A stretch of 64,000 nt of DNA. Source: an uncultured Rhodobacter sp. (GTDB lineage Bacteria; Pseudomonadota; Alphaproteobacteria; Rhodobacterales; Rhodobacteraceae). Of this stretch, positions 48,197 to 58,100 are shown in pieces; position 1 is the first letter of the stretch; every line of letters starts with the position of its first letter. Under the pieces are notes generated by a model. It saw nothing but the letters and a program-made list of their open reading frames with translations, made no database searches and was not told the origin of the DNA. The stretch lies in the NCBI GenBank assembly GCA_945952585.1, contig CAMFII010000001.1, positions 186,001 to 250,000 on the forward strand, in the 5' to 3' direction. A program made the position numbers and the translations under genes.

Positions 48197-50212
48197 ATGA
48201 TGACCCGAACCGAGTTTCCCCACCCCGTCACGGTAACCGAGAACCTGTTCCTGCCCCTGCCAGATGGCACGCGCCTGGCCGCGAAGCTGTGGCTGCCGGA
48301 AGGCGCGGGCAAGGTTCCGGCGATCCTTGAATACCTGCCTTACCGCAAGCACGACGGCACCCGGACCCGCGATAACGGGCTGCACGGATATCTCGCCGGC
48401 CACGGCTATGCCTGCATCCGCGTGGATATCCGCGGCACCGGGGAAAGCGACGGAATCATCACCGACGAATACACGCCGCAAGAGCAGACGGACGGTTGCG
48501 ACGTGATCGCCTGGATCGCCGCCCAGGACTGGTGCGACGGTCAGGTGGCGATGATCGGCATCAGCTGGGGCGGATTCAACGGGTTGCAGATCGCCGCTCT
48601 CCAGCCGCCGGCGCTCAAGACCATCATCACGGTCGGCTCGACCGACGATCGCTATGCAACCGACATCCACTGGATCGGCGGCTGCCTGTCGAAGGACAAT
48701 TTCGACTGGTCCTCGACCATGTTCGCCAGCAACGATCTTCCGCCGGACCCGGCCATCGTCGGCGAGCGCTGGCGTGAGATGTGGATGGAGCGAGCCAAGG
48801 CAAACACCCCGTGGATCCTGACCTGGCTTCAGCACCAACGGCGCGATGCGTTCTGGAAGCAGGGATCCGTCTGCGAGGATTTCTCGAAGATCTCCATCCC
48901 GGTCTATGCGGTATCCGGCTGGGCCGACAACTATTCCGAAAGCGTTCCCCGCCTGCTTGCGGGCCTTTCAGGACCACGCCTTGGTCTTGTCGGACCCTGG
49001 GCGCATTCCTACCCGATGGACGTGACGGTCGGGCCGGCCATCGGTTGGCTCCAGGAGGTCGTCCGTTGGTGCGATCACTGGATGAAGGGACTCGAAACCG
49101 GAATCATGCAGGAACCGATGTACCGCGTCTGGATGCAGGACGGGGTGGAACCGCGCACCTGCTACACCGAACGCACGGGCCGGTGGGTGGGCGAGCCATC
49201 CTGGCCCTCGCCCAACATCGACATGCAGCGCCACCACCTGAACGCGGGCGGCGCGCTGTCCCGGACCGTCGGGCCGGGCACAGTGGCCAGCATCTGCTCG
49301 CCGCTCTGGGTCGGACAGGCTTCGGGCGAGATTGGCCGCTATGGCGCGGATGCCGACTGGCCGACCGACCAGCGCGAGGATGATGGGGGCAGCCTCGTTT
49401 TCCTTTCGGAGCCGCTGACGGAACGGATCGAGATCCTCGGCGCACCGCTGGTCCATCTGCGCTTCGCCAGTGACAAGCCGCAGGCGCTCGTCGCCGCCCG
49501 GCTGAACGACGTGCTTCCCGACGGACGGTCGACACGGGTCGGGATTGGCGTTCTGAACCTGACCCACCGCAAGAGCCATGAATTCCCCGAACCGCTTGTG
49601 CCGGGGGAATGGACCGAAGCGACGGTCGAAATGGACGATATCGCCTATGTCTTCGAGGCCGGGCACCGGATCGTCGTCGCACTGTCGACGACTTACTGGC
49701 CGGTCGCCTGGCCCTCGCCGGAACTCGCGACTCTGAGCATCCGCACCGGGGAAAGCGCACTGACCCTGCCCGTCCGTCCGCCCCGGTCAGAAGACGCGGC
49801 CCTGCGCCCCTTCGATCCGCCAGAAGCCGCCGCGCAGACGCCGCACACCTATCATGACGTCCCCGATGGACCGTCCCGGCGCATTGAACGCGACCTCCTT
49901 TCCGGCCGGATGACCGTGGACTTCCCCCGATGGGTGTCGAGCGTCGAGATGCCCGATATCGGCCAGGTGCAGAACAGCTGTGGCCTTTCCCGGTTTGAGA
50001 TTATCGATGGCGATCCGCTTTCGGCCACCGCGATCACCCGCTACCGTGTCGAGATCCAGCGGCAGGATTGCACTGCCGTCCATGAAAGCGAGGGGCGGAT
50101 GACCTGCGACGCGACGCATTTCCGGGTGGAGATGGACCTGACAATCCGCGAGAATGGCAACGTCATATTCACCCGACACTGGGACGAGAAACTCGCACGC
50201 GACCATGTCTGA
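48197..50212 (+). CDS. CocE/NonD-family serine hydrolase
   Basis: A 671-residue hydrolase of the CocE/NonD family (alpha/beta fold plus C-terminal jelly-roll X-Pro-peptidase-type domain). Members cleave esters or amides such as cocaine, cephalosporin side chains and peptides. The nucleophile is Ser123 in IGISWGGFNG. The acid and base are in VSGWADNYSES (about 245) and LVGPWAHSYPMDV (about 268). RVDIRGTGESDG (about 75-86) is also typical. The start is ATG at 48197, with AGGAGG 5 bases upstream, rather than the in-frame ATG at 48170 that lies inside the operator. It overlaps the BetI-like gene by 8 bases. Confidence 0.87.
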   Translation: MMTRTEFPHPVTVTENLFLPLPDGTRLAAKLWLPEGAGKVPAILEYLPYRKHDGTRTRDNGLHGYLAGHGYACIRVDIRGTGESDGIITDEYTPQEQTDGCDVIAWIAAQDWCDGQVAMIGISWGGFNGLQIAALQPPALKTIITVGSTDDRYATDIHWIGGCLSKDNFDWSSTMFASNDLPPDPAIVGERWREMWMERAKANTPWILTWLQHQRRDAFWKQGSVCEDFSKISIPVYAVSGWADNYSESVPRLLAGLSGPRLGLVGPWAHSYPMDVTVGPAIGWLQEVVRWCDHWMKGLETGIMQEPMYRVWMQDGVEPRTCYTERTGRWVGEPSWPSPNIDMQRHHLNAGGALSRTVGPGTVASICSPLWVGQASGEIGRYGADADWPTDQREDDGGSLVFLSEPLTERIEILGAPLVHLRFASDKPQALVAARLNDVLPDGRSTRVGIGVLNLTHRKSHEFPEPLVPGEWTEATVEMDDIAYVFEAGHRIVVALSTTYWPVAWPSPELATLSIRTGESALTLPVRPPRSEDAALRPFDPPEAAAQTPHTYHDVPDGPSRRIERDLLSGRMTVDFPRWVSSVEMPDIGQVQNSCGLSRFEIIDGDPLSATAITRYRVEIQRQDCTAVHESEGRMTCDATHFRVEMDLTIRENGNVIFTRHWDEKLARDHV

Positions 50213-50822
50213 TACGTTTGGTGCCCCCCCGCGCTTTCGCCGCTACCCAAGCGAGACGCGCGCCGCGATGTTGATCGAGGCCGGGCTGACCTGCCTGGCC
50301 AAGGGGGGCATCACCGCCTTTACAGTGGACAACATCTGCCGCGAGGCGAAGGCGTCACGCGGGCTCATCGCCCATCACTTCGGCTCGAAGGATGCCCTGC
50401 TCGCCGCCGTCTATGCGACGATGTACGACCGGCTGATAGCTGTCATGGCGCCAGTCGATGCCTCGGCGCCGAGTGTCGTCGCCCTGATCGAGGCCAACCT
50501 TGCGCCGGAAATCTTCAACCCCGACAGCCTGAAGATCTGGCTCGCGCTCTGGGGCGAAATCGCCAACAACGCCGATCTGCGGGCGGTTCACCGCCAACGC
50601 TACGTCGAGTTTCGCGATACTGTCGCCAAGGTCATTGCGGCGGAGGCCAAAGCGAGGGGCCGGCAGGTGGATGCCGAAGCCATCGCGGTTGCCTTCATTG
50701 CCCTGTCTGATGGCCTTTGGCTGGAGCAGGGGATTGACGCGAGCATGCTGTCGCGCGAGGCCGCGCGGACAAGCTGCTATGCCATGCTCGAGGCCCATCT
50801 CGGCCCGATCGCCCGCCCCTAG
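50205..50822 (+). CDS. TetR-family regulator, BetI-like
   Basis: A 205-residue repressor. The helix-turn-helix is ITAFTVDNICREAKASRGLIAHHFGSKDALLAAVY (about residues 27-61, split by the turn at AKASRG). The ligand-binding half has LKIWLALWGEI (about 108) and ALSDGLWLEQGID (about 168), both characteristic of BetI, the choline-responsive repressor. It therefore may sense a choline-like quaternary amine. Coupled to the hydrolase gene by an 8-base overlap, and the natural candidate to bind the two operators at 48084-48184. Confidence 0.85.
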   Translation: MSDTFGAPPRFRRYPSETRAAMLIEAGLTCLAKGGITAFTVDNICREAKASRGLIAHHFGSKDALLAAVYATMYDRLIAVMAPVDASAPSVVALIEANLAPEIFNPDSLKIWLALWGEIANNADLRAVHRQRYVEFRDTVAKVIAAEAKARGRQVDAEAIAVAFIALSDGLWLEQGIDASMLSREAARTSCYAMLEAHLGPIARP

Positions 50823-52519
50823 GCCGCGCGCGTCGCCCGTTCCTGCGAAAGGGCAGCGTCAACCGTGGCGGCATAGATCACATGCGGCGGCTTCAGCCCC
50901 TGCGCGACCAGCGCGTGCCGATTGGCACGCGAGGCTCCGGCCAGATAAAGGCGAACCCCCCGCTTTCCGGCCTTGCGCGCCAGCCCCTCGATCACGTTCG
51001 CTCCGGTCGAGTCGAGGAAGGGCACGGCGCTGAAATCGACCACCATGGCCTTGTAGCCGTCGGCGATGTTGTCGAGGACCGAACCGATCGAGGCTGCCGC
51101 GCCGAAGAAGAACGCGCCAGAGATGCGGTAGACAACGATGCCCGGGTCCGAGGTCTGGCCGGGATCGAAGCCACGGATCTGGTCTGCCTCATCCTCGGCC
51201 ACGAAGGGGGTATGCTGTTCGACCGCCGTAGCTTGCGACATGCGGTGGATGAACAGGACCGAGCCCAGCGCGAAGCCCACAATAATTGCCTCGGTCAGGT
51301 CGCGGAAGATCGTCAGCAGAAAGGTGGCAAGGAACACCGCTGCATCGCCCCGGCCCGAGCGGAACAGCGTGGCGATGGCTGGTTTCTCGATCATGTTCCA
51401 GCTGACGACAGCCAGAACCCCTGCCAGTGCCGCCAGCGGGATATAGGCGGCCAATGGGGCGGCAACGAGCATGAACAGCAGCAGGAAGACCGCGTGCAGC
51501 ATCCCCGCCACCGGGCCAACCGCCCCGGCGCGCACGTTGGTCGCGGTGCGGGCGATGGTGCCGGTGACGCAGAAGCCGGTGAACAGGGCCGAGCCCATGT
51601 TGGCAAATCCCTGCGCCACGAGTTCCGCGTTGGAGCGGTGGCGGCGGCCGGTCATCCCATCGGCAACGACGGCTGACAGGAGGGATTCGATCGCGCCGAG
51701 CAGGGTGAAGGACAGCGCGGCGGGCAGGACTTCGATCACCTTCGCCGGGGTGAACGCGGGCAGGGATGGCAGCGGCAGGCTGGACGGGATGCCGCCGAAC
51801 TTGGTCCCGATGGTCGAGACGGGAAGATGCAGCAGCGCTGTTGCCGCGGCACCAAGCGCCACGGCGATCAGCATCCCCGGCCAGTGCGGGCGCCAGCGCT
51901 TCAGCCCGACGATGACCACCACCGTGCCAAGCGACAGCAGCACGGCAGCCGGCGTGACGGTGCCACCTGCGGCCCAGAGGACCGGAATCTTCTGCAACAG
52001 CGGACCCGGTTCGCCGCCCGGCAGCGTCAGCCCGAAGAGCTCCTTGATCTGGCTTGCGAAGATGATGACGGCGATGCCGGCGGTGAAACCCACCGTCACC
52101 GGGAAAGGGATGAACTTGACGAAGGTCCCGAGCCGCAGCCAGCCGACCAGCGCCAGCAGGATCCCGGACAGGAAGGTGGCGAGGATCAGCCCGTCCATCC
52201 CGTGCTGCGCCACGGTCGCCGCGACCAGCACGATGAAGGCCCCCGCCGGACCGCCGATCTGGAACCGCGATCCGCCAAGCGCCGACACCAGGAAGCCGCC
52301 GATGATAGAGGTGAAGAGCCCCTGCGCCGGGCTGGCCCCCGAGGCGATGGCGATGGCCATCGACAGGGGCAGCGCCACGATGGCGACGGTCAGCCCCGCC
52401 ACCGCGTCGGATTTGAGTTCACGCAGGCCGTAGCCTTCGCGCAGGACGGTGATGAGCTTGGGCGTGTAAAGCTGAAGGAAACTTGGGCTTTGCAGGCTGG
52501 GCGTCGGGGACTGGGTCAT
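50819..52519 (-). CDS. SulP-family anion transporter with STAS domain
   Basis: A 566-residue SulP (SLC26-type) transporter of sulfate, bicarbonate or dicarboxylates. AGLTVAIVALPLSMAIAIASGASPAQGLFTSIIGGF, which falls in two membrane segments near residues 41-76, is the family signature. QIGGPAGAFIVLVA follows (about 87). About twelve hydrophobic segments precede a cytoplasmic STAS domain (about 445-560) containing VVDFSAVPFLDSTGANVI. The substrate cannot be named. It is 34 bases downstream of the XRE regulator and its stop overlaps that of the BetI-like gene. Confidence 0.9.
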   Translation of the reverse strand: MTQSPTPSLQSPSFLQLYTPKLITVLREGYGLRELKSDAVAGLTVAIVALPLSMAIAIASGASPAQGLFTSIIGGFLVSALGGSRFQIGGPAGAFIVLVAATVAQHGMDGLILATFLSGILLALVGWLRLGTFVKFIPFPVTVGFTAGIAVIIFASQIKELFGLTLPGGEPGPLLQKIPVLWAAGGTVTPAAVLLSLGTVVVIVGLKRWRPHWPGMLIAVALGAAATALLHLPVSTIGTKFGGIPSSLPLPSLPAFTPAKVIEVLPAALSFTLLGAIESLLSAVVADGMTGRRHRSNAELVAQGFANMGSALFTGFCVTGTIARTATNVRAGAVGPVAGMLHAVFLLLFMLVAAPLAAYIPLAALAGVLAVVSWNMIEKPAIATLFRSGRGDAAVFLATFLLTIFRDLTEAIIVGFALGSVLFIHRMSQATAVEQHTPFVAEDEADQIRGFDPGQTSDPGIVVYRISGAFFFGAAASIGSVLDNIADGYKAMVVDFSAVPFLDSTGANVIEGLARKAGKRGVRLYLAGASRANRHALVAQGLKPPHVIYAATVDAALSQERATRAA

Positions 52520-52553
52520 TGCGGGCTCCGGAAGGAAAAGGGGCGAAGCGGGT

Positions 52554-52820
52554 TCAGCCCGCTGGCGGCCCCTCGCCCGTCCTGAGCCTGACGCCGCGCC
52601 CGCCCGAGGTGGTGGTGGCCCCTTCCGCGATCAGTTCGATCCCCGCCGTCTCGAGTGCAGTTACGACCTTCACGAGGCTGTCGACGACGCCGCGGACCTG
52701 CCCCTTGCTCGCCTCCATCCTCTGGATGGTTGGCAGCGATAGACCGGACAGCCGCGCCAGTTCCTTCTGGTCGATTCCCAGAAGCGCCCGCGCCGCCTTG
52801 ATCTGTCCCGAGGAGATCAT
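52554..52820 (-). CDS. XRE-family regulator upstream of sulP
   Basis: An 88-residue protein consisting of a Cro/C1-type helix-turn-helix (MISSGQIKAARALLGIDQKELARLSGLSLPTIQRME, residues 1-36 with the recognition helix at LSLPTIQRM) and a short tail. The ATG at 52820 gives a start directly at the domain; codons upstream run through the operator. It precedes the SulP gene and probably controls it and itself through the inverted repeat at 52863-52901. Confidence 0.85.
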   Translation of the reverse strand: MISSGQIKAARALLGIDQKELARLSGLSLPTIQRMEASKGQVRGVVDSLVKVVTALETAGIELIAEGATTTSGGRGVRLRTGEGPPAG

Positions 52821-52862
52821 CGGATCATTCCTTCGCTGGAGTCCGTTCAGGCTATCGGTAGA

Positions 52863-52901
52863 AGTATCAGGATGCAACTTCTGTGTATGCATACTGATGC
52901 T
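52863..52901. promoter_or_regulatory. Inverted repeat upstream of the XRE-sulP operon (putative operator)
   Basis: AGTATCAGGATGCA (52863-52876) and TGCATACTGATGCT (52888-52901) are reverse complements at 12 of 14 positions, separated by 11 bases, 43-81 bases upstream of the XRE start. The AT-rich setting fits a promoter-operator. Confidence 0.5.
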
Positions 52902-53018
52902 TTAAACTTCATTTAGCATGTCTCGTCGCGTAGAAGTGATCCCGGCCGGGCCGGAGCGGCTTCGCCCCTCCCAGGGTCCGGCTTCTTGTCCGCGATGGCA
53001 GATCGCGCTATGAAATTA

Positions 53019-53033
53019 GAACAAAAGATGAAC
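53019..53033 (+). promoter_or_regulatory. LexA (SOS) box of the imuA-imuB-dnaE2 cassette
   Basis: GAAC-AAAAGAT-GAAC, an exact match to the alphaproteobacterial LexA site GAAC-N7-GAAC (equivalently GTTC-N7-GTTC on the other strand), 25 bases before the imuA ATG. Confidence 0.88.
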
Positions 53034-53058
53034 ATCCGAGTCGGGCCTTCTGTGCTGC

Positions 53059-53745
53059 ATGTCACGCCGATCCGCATTTCTTCAGACCGACCGCCGCGCC
53101 GAACCTGCCGGAACGGCGGCCAAGGCTGTTTGCACCCTGTCGGAGGTCTTTGCCGCAACGGTGGGGGATGCGGGGGCGGCAGGGTTCGTCCTGTCGCAAC
53201 TGCCGGGCGGCACGGCGCCCATCCTGTGGATCCAGGACAGGCTGTCGCGCCGGGAAACCGGGCGACCCTACCTGCCGGGCCTGGGACTGGCGCGGCCACT
53301 TTTGCTGATGGAGATCTCGCGCCCTGCGGATGTGCTGGCCGCGGCCGAGGAAGGCCTGCGCTGCAAGGCGCTCTCGGCCGTGGTGGCCGAGGTCATGGGC
53401 GATCCGCCCGCGCTCGACTTCACCGCGACCAAGCGCCTGGCCTTCCGGGCCGAGGCGGCGGGCCTGCCCTGCTGGCTGATCCGGCATGGCGGCACGGCCG
53501 ATCTCAGCGCCGCCCGCGACCGCTGGCGCGTCGCCTCGCTGCCCTCGCTGCCCTTGGCGGACGATCCCGGCGCCCCCGGCGACCCGCGCTGGCGGGTGGA
53601 GCTGTTCCGCTCCCGCAGCCGGCAACCCGGCCTTTGGGTGGCCCATCATGACCGGGCGGCGCATCGTCTCGATCTGGTTCCCGCAGTTCCCGATGGAGCG
53701 GAAGCAGCGGCAGGACGACCGGCTGGGCAATTCGCTGCCGGATGA
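53059..53745 (+). CDS. imuA: ImuA, SOS mutagenesis cofactor
   Basis: A 228-residue RecA/SulA-like protein of the ImuA family that works with ImuB and DnaE2 in damage-induced mutagenesis. The fold landmarks are CTLSEVFAA (about 25), GFVLSQLPGGTAPILWIQD (about 42-60) and the GLGLARPLLLMEISRPADVLAAAEEGLR stretch (about 75-102, interrupted by a short turn). The ATG at 53059 is 25 bases after the LexA box. The last 98 bases are shared in another frame with imuB. The C-terminal tail (Ala/Gly/Asp-rich) may be less constrained. Confidence 0.85.
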   Translation: MSRRSAFLQTDRRAEPAGTAAKAVCTLSEVFAATVGDAGAAGFVLSQLPGGTAPILWIQDRLSRRETGRPYLPGLGLARPLLLMEISRPADVLAAAEEGLRCKALSAVVAEVMGDPPALDFTATKRLAFRAEAAGLPCWLIRHGGTADLSAARDRWRVASLPSLPLADDPGAPGDPRWRVELFRSRSRQPGLWVAHHDRAAHRLDLVPAVPDGAEAAAGRPAGQFAAG

Positions 53746-55177
53746 CCTGCCGCAGGCGCTGATGGTCGAAGGGACGCATGGGCCGACCGTCCATGCGACG
53801 AACCGCGCGGCCCGGCAGGCCGGCGTTACAGTCGGCGCGCGGGTGACGGACATGCGCGCGCTCTGCCCGTCGCTGCATACCGATTACGCCGACCCAACCG
53901 GCGATCAGGCGGCGACGGACCGGCTGGCCCTCTGGGCGCAGCGCTGGTGTCCCTGGACCGTGGCCGACCGCACGGCAGACGGGCACGGGCTGATCCTCGA
54001 CACGACCGGGGCCGATCATCTCTGGGGCGGTGAGGCGGCGATGCTGGCCGGGATCGAGGCGGGCCTGTCGACCTTGGGCTTTTCCGCGCGGCTGGCGCTG
54101 GCCCCGACCTGGGGCGCGGCCTGGGCGCTGGCGCGGTTCGGGCCGGTCCGCGCGATCTGGCGGGGCGAGCCGGACCTTGCCGGGCTGCCGGTCGCCGCGC
54201 TGCGGCTTGGCGCCGATACGGTGCTGCTGCTCAACCGCCTGGGGCTGAAGACGATCGGCGCGCTTGCCGCGGTGCCGCGCCTGTCGTTGGCGCGGCGGTT
54301 CCTGCGCGCCGAGCTTGCCGACAATCCGCTTCTGCGGCTGGATCAGGTGACGGGGCATCTGCCCGAACCCGTCTCGCCCGCCTTTGCGCCACCGGCCTTC
54401 CGTGCCGATGCCCGCCTGGCCGAGCCGATCTTCGATCCCACCCACCACCTGCCGGGCCTGTGCGAGGCGCTGTCGGCCCAACTGGCGGCGCAGGATCAGG
54501 GCGCGCGGCGGGTGCGGCTGACCGTCTACCGCACCGATGGCGAGGTCAGCCGGATCGAGGTGGCGACCGCCGCCCCCAGCCGCGACGCCGACCACCTCGC
54601 CTTCCTGTTCCGCGACCGGCTGGAACGGATCGATCCCGGCTTCGGCTTCGACCTCATCTCGCTCGAGGGCACGGTGACCGAGCGGCTCGGCAAGGCCCAG
54701 ACCACGCTGGCGGGCGAGCGGGACGAGGCGCTGGACCTGTCGCGACTGGTCGACCGGCTGACCGTCCGCTTCGGGGCCACGGCGATCGCCCGTCCCCTGC
54801 CCCGCGCCAGCCACATCCCCGAACGGGCGGAACGCCGGGCCGCGCCTCTCGCCCCCCTGCCCGAGGCCCCCCCCCTACAGGCCGATCGGCCCCTGCGCCT
54901 GCTCGACCCGGCCGAAGAGATCCGCGTGCTCTACGCCGTGCCGGAAGGCCCGCCGGCGCAGTTCCAGTGGCGGCGGCGCACGCATCGCGTCACCCGCTAT
55001 CAGGGCCCCGAGCGCATCGCGCCGGAATGGTGGTGCGACCTGCCCGGCACGCGGCTGCGCGACTATTTCCGCATCGAGGATGAAACCGGCCGCCGCTTCT
55101 GGCTGTACCGCGAGGGGCTGCATGACGACGGGCGCGGCGGCGCCCCGCGCTGGTTCCTGCACGGGATGTTCGCGTGA
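53648..55177 (+). CDS. imuB: ImuB, catalytically inactive Y-family polymerase-like protein
   Basis: A 509-residue DinB-like protein that bridges DnaE2 and the beta clamp. It starts MTGRRIVSIWFPQFPMER, where active Y-family enzymes have an aspartate-bearing motif, consistent with the non-catalytic nature of ImuB. Further landmarks are HATNRAARQAGVTVGARV (about 52-69), LILDTTGADHLWGGE (about 117) and the C-terminal ImuB-only region with QFQWRRRTHRVTRYQGPERIAPEWW (split near residues 435-460). The ATG at 53648 is inside imuA; its stop overlaps the dnaE2 start (TGATG). Confidence 0.88.
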   Translation: MTGRRIVSIWFPQFPMERKQRQDDRLGNSLPDDLPQALMVEGTHGPTVHATNRAARQAGVTVGARVTDMRALCPSLHTDYADPTGDQAATDRLALWAQRWCPWTVADRTADGHGLILDTTGADHLWGGEAAMLAGIEAGLSTLGFSARLALAPTWGAAWALARFGPVRAIWRGEPDLAGLPVAALRLGADTVLLLNRLGLKTIGALAAVPRLSLARRFLRAELADNPLLRLDQVTGHLPEPVSPAFAPPAFRADARLAEPIFDPTHHLPGLCEALSAQLAAQDQGARRVRLTVYRTDGEVSRIEVATAAPSRDADHLAFLFRDRLERIDPGFGFDLISLEGTVTERLGKAQTTLAGERDEALDLSRLVDRLTVRFGATAIARPLPRASHIPERAERRAAPLAPLPEAPPLQADRPLRLLDPAEEIRVLYAVPEGPPAQFQWRRRTHRVTRYQGPERIAPEWWCDLPGTRLRDYFRIEDETGRRFWLYREGLHDDGRGGAPRWFLHGMFA

Positions 55178-58100
55178 TGCCCGAGAATGACAACCGCCAT
55201 CCCCGCAAGACCCTGCTGGGAGAGTTCGCTCCCAACCCCCGCGCCCCTTTCGTCGAGCTTGGGGTGACGACACCGTTTTCCTTCCTGCGCGGCGCGTCGG
55301 AGGCTACAGATCTGGTGATGGCAGCCCATGCGCTCGGGTACGACGCGCTCGGGGTGGCCGACCTCAACACCATGGCCGGCGTCGTCCGCCTGCACAGCGC
55401 GGCAAGGAAGGCCAGCCTGCGCCCGGTCATCGGCTGCCGGTTGCAACTCATCACGGGCGAGGCGTTCCTCGCCTATCCGCGCGACCGGGCCGCCTACAGC
55501 CGCCTCAGCCGGCTGTTGTCCAAGGGCAAGATGAACGATACGCAGGGCAACTGGCAGGCCAAGGGCCTCTGCGACATCAGCCTTGCCGATCTGGCCGACC
55601 ATGCCGAAGGGGTGCAGCTGATCGTCCTGCCCGACGAAGGCCTGCACCGCCGCCTGCCGGGGCTCGTCCGCAGGCTGCCGACGCTGCGGCATATCGCGGT
55701 GAGCTACCTCTACCGCGGTGACGACCGTGCCCGGATCAACCGGCTCGACCGGCTGGCGCGGGCGCATGGACTGGGGCTGCTTGCCACCAATGACGTCCAT
55801 TACCACGCCCCCGACCGCCGCCCGCTGCAGGACGTGATGACCTGCATCCGCGAGAAGACGACGATCGACAAGGCGGGCTTTCTTCTGGCCGCCAATGCCG
55901 AGCGCCACCTGAAATCGCCCGAAGAGATGCAGCGCCTCTTCGCCCCCTGGCCCCATGCCATCCGCGCCACGCGCGAGGTGGCCGATGCCTGCCGCTTCGA
56001 CCTCGAGGAGCTGGGCTATGAATACCCCCACGAAACCGTCCCCGAAGGCCGGACAGCGCAGGGCCATCTGGAAGAGCTGACATGGGCCAGTGCCGCCCGC
56101 CGCTATCCGGGCGGCATCCCCGACAAGGTGCGCGGCGCCATCGACAAGGAACTGGCGATGATCGCGCTGAAGAAGATCCCGCAATACTTCCTGACCATCC
56201 ACGAGATCGTCGTCTTCGCCCGCAGCCGCGGCATCCTGTGCCAGGGGCGCGGATCGGCGGCAAACTCGGCCGTCTGCTATGTGCTGGGTATCACCTCGGT
56301 CGATCCGGCCGTGCACGATCTGCTGTTCGAACGTTTCATCAGCATGGACCGCGACGAGCCGCCCGACATCGACGTGGATTTCGAGCATGAGCGGCGGGAA
56401 GAGGTGATCCAGCACATCTACGACAAGTATGGCCGCCATCGCGCCGGCCTGTGCGCCACGGTGATCCATTATCGCCCGCGCTCGGCCATCCGCGAGGTCG
56501 GCAAGGCGATGGGCCTGTCCGAGGATGTGACGGCGGCGCTGGCCAAGACGGTCTGGGGCAGCTGGGGCACCAGCATGGGCGAGGCGAATTCGACCGAGGC
56601 GGGCGTGGACCTGTCCGACCCGCGGATGCTGCGCACGATCCGTCTGGCCGAGCAGATGATCGGGATGCCGCGCCACCTGTCCCAGCATGTGGGCGGTTTC
56701 ATCCTGACCGAGGGGCCGCTGACCGAAACCGTGCCGATCGGCAACGCCGCCATGCCCGAGCGCAGCTTAATCGAATGGGACAAGGACGACATCGACGAGC
56801 TGAAGATCCTCAAGGTCGACGTGCTGGCGCTTGGCATGCTGACCTGCATCCGCAAGTGTTTCACGCTGCTGAAGGATCATTACGGGCTGGACCACGACCT
56901 CGCCTCGATCCCGCAGGGCGACAAGGCGGTCTATGACATGCTGTGCCGGGGCGACAGCGTCGGCGTCTTCCAAGTCGAAAGCCGGGCGCAGATGAACATG
57001 CTGCCGCGCCTGAGGCCGCAGGTCTTCTATGACCTGGTGATCGAGGTTGCCATCGTCCGCCCCGGTCCGATCCAGGGCGACATGGTCCATCCCTATCTGC
57101 GCCGGCGGAACAAGCAGGAGCCCGAGGTCTATCCCTCACCCGCGCCGCCGCATGACCCCGACGAGTTGAAGTCGATCCTGAAGCGCACGCTCGGCGTCCC
57201 GATCTTCCAGGAGCAGGCGATGAAGATCGCCATGGAGGCGGCGCGCTTCACCTCGGCCGAGGCGAACGAACTGCGCAAGGCGATGGCGACCTTCCGGTCG
57301 CGCGGCACAATCCACCTGCTTGAGGAAAAGATGGTCGGGCGCATGATCGAGCGCGGCTATGACCCCGACTTTGCCCGGCGCTGCTTCGACCAGATCAAGG
57401 GCTTCGGCGAATACGGGTTCCCCGAAAGCCATGCCGCGAGCTTCGCGCTGCTCGTCTATGTGTCGAGCTGGCTGAAGCACCACTACCCCGCCGCCTTCGC
57501 CTGCGCGCTGCTCAATTCGCAGCCGATGGGGTTCTACGCGCCAGCCCAGATCGTCCGCGACGCGCGCGAGCACGGGGTCGAGGTGCGGCCCCCGGACGTG
57601 AATTTCAGTGCCTGGGACAGCACGCTCGAAGTGGGCGAAAGCGGCTGGGCCTTGCGGCTGGGGCTGCGTCAGGTCGACGGGATGGCGGTGGCTGCGGCCG
57701 AACGCCTGACCCGGGCGCGAAACGCGCCCTTCACCGACCCCGAGGATCTGCGCCGCCGCGCCCGGCTGAACATCGCCACGGTCCGCAAGCTGGCCGAAGC
57801 GGATGCCTTCCGCTCCCTGGGTCTCGACCGCCGCGCCGCGCTGTGGGAGGTGAAGGCCGCCCGCGATGCGCCGGACCTGCCGCTGTTCCAGGCCGAACGC
57901 GACGAGGGGCCGGAAGCGCGGGTGCCGCTTCCCGCCATGCCCGCCAGCGAGCATGTCGTGTCGGACTACCAGACGCTGCGGCTGTCGCTGAAGGCGCATC
58001 CGATGTCCTTCCTGCGCGCCAGCATGACCCGGCAGGGTTATGCAAAGGCGGAGGATCTCGCGACCGCGCGCAACGGCAGGCGGCTGCGGCTGGCGGGGCT

